DNA of 11,616 nt from Mageeibacillus sp. UBA1255 (GTDB lineage Bacteria; Bacillota; Clostridia; UBA1212; UBA1255). Each line of letters begins with the position of its first letter. Position 1 is the stretch's first letter. The notes beneath the pieces were generated by a model. It saw only the letters and a program-made list of their open reading frames with translations. It made no database searches and was not told the origin of the DNA. Below are positions 7,258-11,616 of this stretch, one piece after another. The position numbers and the translations under genes are program-made. Location of the stretch: NCBI GenBank assembly GCA_002308795.1, contig DBVV01000123.1, positions 3,941 through 15,556 on the forward strand, written 5' to 3'.

Positions 7258-8313
7258 TTAGATCCGGCAGACGATGCTTCTGTGTTCGCGAGCTGACTGG
7301 AAGAGCAGATCGACGACGCTCATCAGACGGATCTCCTCCTCCGGGGTCACGATCAGCGAAGCGGTTCCGCGGATAGTTGCCATCACGTTTTTGTAGAAAT
7401 CACACCAGTCGGTTTTAACGTCGGGAAGCGGAAGCTCGCGGGTGGTCTCACGCGGGCGGGGAGCCATTGTCCTGGTCGGACCGGCCTCGGTATAAACGAT
7501 CTCGGAGGTCCAGCCCAGATCACGGTCATCGGCAAGCTCGACCATCTTACCGTTACAAGCCCAGTCGTTTACAACGGCGGTACCGTCGGAAAGACTCATG
7601 TGCCAGCGGGGAAGAGAGATAAAACAGTTGGTCGAAACCTCGATCATTGCCCACAGCCCGTCTTCGAACTTAACGTACAGTTTGCAGTTATCGTCAACAC
7701 CATCCGAATAGACCTCAAAAAGCTCCGCCTTGACCTCGACGACCGGATTCTTATCCATCCACATAAGCTGATCGAGCAGGTGGATACCCCAGTCAAGCAG
7801 CATACCGCCACCGTTCTCGGCACGGCCGCGCCATCCGGAAAGCACACGCTTCGACCCCTGAACACGGCTCTCAACAAAATACGCCTTACCGAGGCGGCCG
7901 GTATCATATATGTTTTTAATGATCACGTAATCACGATCCCAGCGCCTGTTCTGATGGACAGTAAAGACCTTGCCCGCACGCTTCGCCGCAGCCAGCACCT
8001 CTCTAAGCTCACCGGTGTTCAGCATGACCGGCTTTTCACAAACGACGTTTTTACCAGCCTCGAGTGCGGCAATAGAAATAGGCTTGTGGAAATTATTTGG
8101 GGTGGCAACAAGCACCAGCTCGATCTCCGGATCAGCAAGGAGCGCTTCACGACTCGGGTAGGCAATAAGACCGTTTTCCTCGGCAAATTTACGCCTCTCG
8201 GGAAGCAGATCATAGACACCTTTCACGTCCAGGCCGTCGATCCTGTCACGAATATTGGCGAAATGGTAGGAACCCATTCCTCCGAATCCTATGATACCCA
8301 TTTTCATACTCAT
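7258..8313 (-). CDS. Gfo/Idh/MocA family oxidoreductase
   Basis: The 351-residue product is an NAD(P)-dependent dehydrogenase of the Gfo/Idh/MocA family, acting on sugars, inositols or their derivatives; the exact substrate cannot be read from sequence. The N-terminal Rossmann motif is GFGGMG (G9, G11, G14). The family EKP motif is at 93-95 with catalytic K94, and D174 and H178 in LLDWGIHLLD complete the usual Lys-Asp-His set. The length is typical. The start at 8313 (MSMKMGIIGFGG) is chosen because GGGAGGT lies just ahead; an upstream in-frame ATG at 8340 would add nine unrelated residues and has no ribosome site. A candidate promoter with a spacer palindrome precedes it, and a strong terminator follows the stop. 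The next gene downstream is an SGNH esterase, so both may serve carbohydrate breakdown. Confidence 0.94.
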   Translation of the reverse strand: MSMKMGIIGFGGMGSYHFANIRDRIDGLDVKGVYDLLPERRKFAEENGLIAYPSREALLADPEIELVLVATPNNFHKPISIAALEAGKNVVCEKPVMLNTGELREVLAAAKRAGKVFTVHQNRRWDRDYVIIKNIYDTGRLGKAYFVESRVQGSKRVLSGWRGRAENGGGMLLDWGIHLLDQLMWMDKNPVVEVKAELFEVYSDGVDDNCKLYVKFEDGLWAMIEVSTNCFISLPRWHMSLSDGTAVVNDWACNGKMVELADDRDLGWTSEIVYTEAGPTRTMAPRPRETTRELPLPDVKTDWCDFYKNVMATIRGTASLIVTPEEEIRLMSVVDLLFQSAREHRSIVCRI

Positions 8314-8318
8314 AAAAT

Positions 8319-8325
8319 ACCTCCC
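8319..8325 (-). promoter_or_regulatory. Ribosome binding site deciding the oxidoreductase start
   Basis: GGGAGGT on the minus strand lies 5 bases before the ATG at 8313, within normal spacing, and selects it over the upstream ATG at 8340. Confidence 0.8.
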
Positions 8326-8369
8326 GGCAGTCCACAACATATAGATCGGGACAGCCTGTTACTGGCAAT

Positions 8370-8398
8370 AGAATACATCATCTGGTGATGATTTGCAA
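8370..8398 (-). promoter_or_regulatory. Candidate promoter with palindromic operator in its spacer
   Basis: On the minus strand TTGCAA (8398-8393) and TATTCT (8375-8370) are spaced by 17 bases. The spacer holds a perfect inverted repeat, ATCATC-TGGT-GATGAT (8377-8392), filling all but one base. It would start transcription of the oxidoreductase about 50 bases before its ATG. A dyad in this position suits a regulator binding between the hexamers. The motifs are seen; function is inferred. Confidence 0.5.
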
Positions 8399-8419
8399 CC
8401 GGAAAATTCACGGACGATA

Positions 8420-11365
8420 TCAAAGGGAACCGAACAGCTCCGAAATACCGTCCTTGTCAACGGTACCTTTATCGACAAGAGTCTCGGCAAGTTTCAGCAC
8501 GGCAGAATCATGCTCCTTAAGCAGGAGCTTTGCACGATCGAATTGACCGCGGATAACGCCGTCAACAGCCTCGTACAGCCCGTTTGAACCGCCTTCCTTC
8601 TCTTTAAGATAACGAGCAGCAAAACCAAGCGGAGACATACCGTTGTCCTCGACCATTCTGACTGCAAGCTCCATAGCAGATTTCAGATCGGACGAACCTC
8701 CGTCGGAGTACGAACCCGTGAACACCTCTTCGGCGGCAAGTCCGGCAAGCAGAACGCATATCGAATTTTCATAATCGGCTCTGATCCTGAGGTACTGGGC
8801 ACGCGGCTTATGCTGAACGTAACCGAGAACGCCGCCGGCGGATGTTTCGACGGTGATCCGCTCGATATCGTCGCCGGCATTGAGCAGCCTTCCTATAAAA
8901 GCATGACCGGACTCGTGGATAGCCACGCGCTTCTTCTCGGCATCTTTGATCGCACCGGGCAGTATCATCAGCTCGTTGTTCGGAAGAAATTCAATGATCT
9001 CGTTGATCTCGGGTATACTCGACTCGTCGATCTTAGAAAGATCGGGATCGGAGAGAGTTGACCGCTTCTGAAGAGTAAGCTGGTAAAGCTTATCGACAAA
9101 ACGGCCGTTTCCGAGATTCTCGACATTGTGGAAATACTGCATGATGCTCTTTATTTTACCGCGGCACGATTCGCTGACACAGAGCCTGCTCTGCTTCATT
9201 TTCAGGAAGAACATGTCGACAAGTTCATCTTCGGTGTAGTCCTCGAAATGGAACGTGTATCCGACGCGCGACGCGATACCGGGGTTGGAGGCAATGAACC
9301 TTGCCATCTCCGCTTTATAACCTGCGAAAATGATCACCAGATTATCGCGTTTATCCTCCATCGCTTTAACAAGAGTAGCCAGCGCTTCTTCGCTGTACGA
9401 GTCCCCCTTGCTGTCCGGGGCAAGCGAGTAAGCTTCGTCGATGAAAAGAACGCCGCCAAGCGCTTTTTCGATCATACTGTATGTTTTCGGTGCGGTCTGG
9501 CCGAGATATTCGCCTATAAGGTCTTTTTTCTCGCATTCGACCAGTTTGTTTTCTTTGAGAAGGCCAACGTCGTAAAGGGCGCGGGCGATCAGCCTTGCCA
9601 CCGTCGTTTTACCGGTGCCGGGGTTTCCGGTGAAGACCATATGCATATTTCCGGCCTTTAACGAAATGCCGTTGTCCTGAGCCGCCTGACGGTACCGGGC
9701 AAAATCGTAGAAACGTCTGATCGACGATTTTATATTGTCCAGACCGATAAGCTGGTCAAGTTCTTCCATAAAGTTTTTACGCTTTATACCCGACAGATCT
9801 TGCGGGAACCCGAATTTGTTGTTCTGGATCATATAGTTGGCAATATATTCCGAGAGCGACCTGTTTTTGAACGGAAACGCGCCGATGTTGAACGTGAAAT
9901 ATTCTTTGAATTGTTCGCGGGCGTCAACGGGCAGTTCGAATGAGTTCCTGCCTTTTACAAGGCTAATGAATATGTCGTATATTTCATCGATCGTTTTGTC
10001 TCTTATTATGACTTTGTTGTTGTTGAAGAATATCTGGAGTGACGGCGAGAGGTCAAGGAAGTCTTTTATATCCTGTTCGCTTCCGGCAAGGAGGATGAAG
10101 CGGTGCAGTTTGAATTCTGATATTTCTTTTATAAAATGTTCCGCCTGACGTTTTGCCGGTTCGCCGAAGTCGCTGCCGGCCGATCTGTAGGCTTTGGTGA
10201 ATTCAGAGAGGCCTGTGATCAGGTAGACGGTGTCGTCTTGAAGGTGTGTGTAGTTCATCGGCATATAGCGTGGGTGGGAGTCAACGGTCGCTAGGTTCTG
10301 CATCAGATCCATTGCTGTGAATTTCGTGTACGTGTTGTGTATTCCGAAACGCAGCTGGATGTTTTCGGCTACTGATTTTACCGTTTCGGCAACTTCCTGT
10401 CTGTCATTGCCCGCTACGAACCCGTAGTAGCTCCCGCCTTTCATCTCGGGTGCTTTGGCTTCGGATTCCGCGACGCGTTTGCAATATTCCGTGTATTTGT
10501 CCGGCGTTTCGAGCATTTTGAGTATCATGAGATACTGCATTTTTTCGGTGTCGGCGGCGGAGTATTTTTGGGCGACTGTATTTTCGAGACTGCTGGATAT
10601 GAATGCGTTGAGTGCCTGGTTTTTCCACGTTTCGGTTCGGCCTGAACTGAGTTTGGTGTTGGTGTAGTCGGAGATCAGGAGAGGGAAGTTCGGGTCTGCC
10701 GAGTATCCGATGTCGTATGCGTAGTCGTCAATTTTTCTTCTGATTTCTTCTATTGTTTTCGAGGGCATAACCGGCATTTCGGAAAAGTCTATCTCGAAAT
10801 CCGGCAGCGGTCTTTTTTTGTTGATAAGGCCGTCGACTGCGTCTTTGTTTTTGAAGTATTCCTGTCTTTGGCGTATCAGTTCGTCCGGTTTGTATTGCTG
10901 CAGATATTTGTAGTATGCGGCGATTGCCGGGCGGCATGGGATCCCCCGGTTGCATATTTTGCAGTTCCAGTCTGTCCGTACGGACGTTTCGGAATCGGGT
11001 TTTACGATCGTGCACGGCAGAAAGAACGAATACGGTTTATTCGGGTTGATCCAAAGCCTGCAGTTTTTGGCGGATAGATCGAACGGGTTTCCCTCCTGGT
11101 GGGCAATCTCGGGAAATTGTTCTGAGTCGCACATTATCCGGTTGAAGCCGATGACAACGTCTCCGTCGTTGTCGAGTTCGTCAAGGAGTACGACCGCTTC
11201 GGCGCATTTTCGTACCCACGGCATCATTTGTGCCGGGACCATGCTGAAGTCTTCGCTTAGTTTGAGGTCAATATCCGATAGTTTTATCGGTGCCGGATCG
11301 GTTTCTTTTGAAGTCCGTCTATTGATTTCTCCGCTGTTGTCTGTTGTCCCGGTTTTATCACTCAT
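8420..11365 (-). CDS. AAA+ ATPase (CbbX/SpoVK type) fused to M41 zinc peptidase domain
   Basis: This 981-residue protein joins modules not usually seen together. Residues 1-310 are unrecognised and include a Cys cluster (C135, C138, C144, with C102 and C118 before). Residues ~312-520 are a degenerate AAA module. Residues ~530-770 are an intact AAA+ domain of the CbbX/SpoVK kind: Walker A GNPGTGKT (580-587), pore-loop region EYLGQTAPKT (619-628), Walker B FIDEA (641-645), sensor region IIFAGYK, and arginine finger R700 in NPGIASR. Residues ~800-981 form an FtsH-like peptidase: zinc motif HESGH (817-821), LLAGLAAEE, and D893 as third ligand. No transmembrane helix is seen, unlike FtsH, so it is probably a cytoplasmic ATP-dependent protease; substrates are unknown. 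AGAGGA (11373-11378) lies 7 bases before the ATG. No terminator separates it from the oxidoreductase gene, so read-through is possible. Confidence 0.9.
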   Translation of the reverse strand: MSDKTGTTDNSGEINRRTSKETDPAPIKLSDIDLKLSEDFSMVPAQMMPWVRKCAEAVVLLDELDNDGDVVIGFNRIMCDSEQFPEIAHQEGNPFDLSAKNCRLWINPNKPYSFFLPCTIVKPDSETSVRTDWNCKICNRGIPCRPAIAAYYKYLQQYKPDELIRQRQEYFKNKDAVDGLINKKRPLPDFEIDFSEMPVMPSKTIEEIRRKIDDYAYDIGYSADPNFPLLISDYTNTKLSSGRTETWKNQALNAFISSSLENTVAQKYSAADTEKMQYLMILKMLETPDKYTEYCKRVAESEAKAPEMKGGSYYGFVAGNDRQEVAETVKSVAENIQLRFGIHNTYTKFTAMDLMQNLATVDSHPRYMPMNYTHLQDDTVYLITGLSEFTKAYRSAGSDFGEPAKRQAEHFIKEISEFKLHRFILLAGSEQDIKDFLDLSPSLQIFFNNNKVIIRDKTIDEIYDIFISLVKGRNSFELPVDAREQFKEYFTFNIGAFPFKNRSLSEYIANYMIQNNKFGFPQDLSGIKRKNFMEELDQLIGLDNIKSSIRRFYDFARYRQAAQDNGISLKAGNMHMVFTGNPGTGKTTVARLIARALYDVGLLKENKLVECEKKDLIGEYLGQTAPKTYSMIEKALGGVLFIDEAYSLAPDSKGDSYSEEALATLVKAMEDKRDNLVIIFAGYKAEMARFIASNPGIASRVGYTFHFEDYTEDELVDMFFLKMKQSRLCVSESCRGKIKSIMQYFHNVENLGNGRFVDKLYQLTLQKRSTLSDPDLSKIDESSIPEINEIIEFLPNNELMILPGAIKDAEKKRVAIHESGHAFIGRLLNAGDDIERITVETSAGGVLGYVQHKPRAQYLRIRADYENSICVLLAGLAAEEVFTGSYSDGGSSDLKSAMELAVRMVEDNGMSPLGFAARYLKEKEGGSNGLYEAVDGVIRGQFDRAKLLLKEHDSAVLKLAETLVDKGTVDKDGISELFGSL

Positions 11366-11413
11366 GATTTGTTCCTCTTTTCGGCCTGATTTTTTTTCGC
11401 TGCCGGCTTTTTC

Positions 11414-11442
11414 ATTTTACTATATTGCTGTTTTATTGGCAA
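11414..11442 (-). promoter_or_regulatory. Candidate promoter of the AAA-M41 gene
   Basis: On the minus strand TTGCCA (11442-11437) and TAAAAT (11419-11414) are separated by 17 bases, each close to sigma-A consensus. Transcription would start about 40 bases before the ATG at 11365. Only the motif is seen. Confidence 0.5.
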
Positions 11443-11464
11443 GGGGGAAAGCAAGGCTGAAAGG

Positions 11465-11616
11465 CATTGGGACAAGGGGCAGTGGGACAGGGGACAGGTC
11501 CCTGTTTCTTGACATAATTGCTTTTTTTGCATAGCATTTAGCAATTTTTCCGAGAAATATGCTTCAAAGATAGAAACAGGGACCTGTCCCCTGTCCCACT
11601 GCCCCTTGTCCCAATG
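11465..11616. repeat. Perfect 45-bp inverted repeat containing two REP-like cores
   Basis: The left arm (11465-11509) and right arm (11572-11616) are exact reverse complements over 45 bp and enclose 62 AT-rich bases. Each arm carries one repeat core (11484-11501 forward, 11580-11597 reverse) preceded by GGGACAAGGGGCAGT. The right arm reaches the window edge, so it may be longer. The loop holds a small AATTGCT/AGCAATT dyad (11516-11522, 11540-11546). No gene is visible here. The unit could be a miniature mobile element or a pair of REP-like elements; as RNA it would fold into a long hairpin. Confidence 0.9.

Noticed and set aside
8314..8340. Nine-residue N-terminal extension of the Gfo/Idh/MocA protein
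   Set aside because: The extension covers the ribosome binding site of the ATG at 8313 and does not resemble the family N-terminus.
7600..8388. 262-residue plus-strand frame opposite the oxidoreductase gene
   Set aside because: The minus strand encodes a full Gfo/Idh/MocA protein here; the plus-strand translation has no family pattern.
11362..11544. 60-residue open frame on the minus strand upstream of the AAA-M41 gene
   Set aside because: Most of it is a translation of the inverted repeat and low-complexity DNA; it overlaps the likely promoter and shows no protein-like pattern.
11511..11550. Rho-independent terminator in the loop of the 45-bp inverted repeat
   Set aside because: The AATTGCT/AGCAATT stem is short and AT-rich, and the longest T-run is in its loop rather than after it.

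Overview
The window looks like a chromosomal segment of an anaerobic Firmicute of the class Clostridia, possibly a Ruminococcaceae/Oscillospirales-like or related uncultured lineage. The evidence is the gene order DUF881, methionine-gamma-lyase-like protein, HlyD-like protein, YggS/YlmE, SepF, which I know from clostridial division-gene neighbourhoods, together with AGGAGG-type ribosome sites and roughly balanced base composition. The exact taxon cannot be fixed from the sequence.

Left half (1-5899, + strand): a compact six-gene run that looks like one or two operons. It begins with a DUF881 membrane protein cut by the window start, followed by a PLP-dependent methionine-gamma-lyase/aluminium-resistance-like enzyme, a membrane-anchored HlyD-like protein with a long charged cytoplasmic tail, the PLP-homeostasis protein YggS, the FtsZ-tethering division protein SepF and a small four-helix membrane protein. 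A textbook sigma-A promoter (TTGACA, 17 bp, TATAAT) lies inside the 3' end of yggS and probably gives sepF and the small membrane gene their own transcription.

Right half (5929-11365, - strand): three genes pointing the other way. In transcription order they are a 981-residue AAA+ protein fused to an FtsH-type (M41) zinc peptidase domain, a Gfo/Idh/MocA oxidoreductase with its own promoter and a palindrome in the promoter spacer, and an SGNH/GDSL hydrolase of the GxDLY type. The last two fit carbohydrate metabolism. The AAA-M41 protein is the most unusual gene. Its ATPase module is of the CbbX/SpoVK type rather than the FtsH type, it has no membrane segments, and it carries a second, degenerate AAA module ahead of the active one plus a Cys-rich N-terminal region.

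A family of short GC-rich repeats (core GGGACAGGGGACAGGTCC, seven copies) runs through the right half. It forms a 36-bp tandem array inserted in frame inside the SGNH hydrolase, a pair of inverted copies just upstream of that gene, and a perfect 45-bp inverted repeat at the right edge of the window. These look like REP-like or miniature mobile repeats. No RNA genes, CRISPR arrays or transposase genes were recognised.
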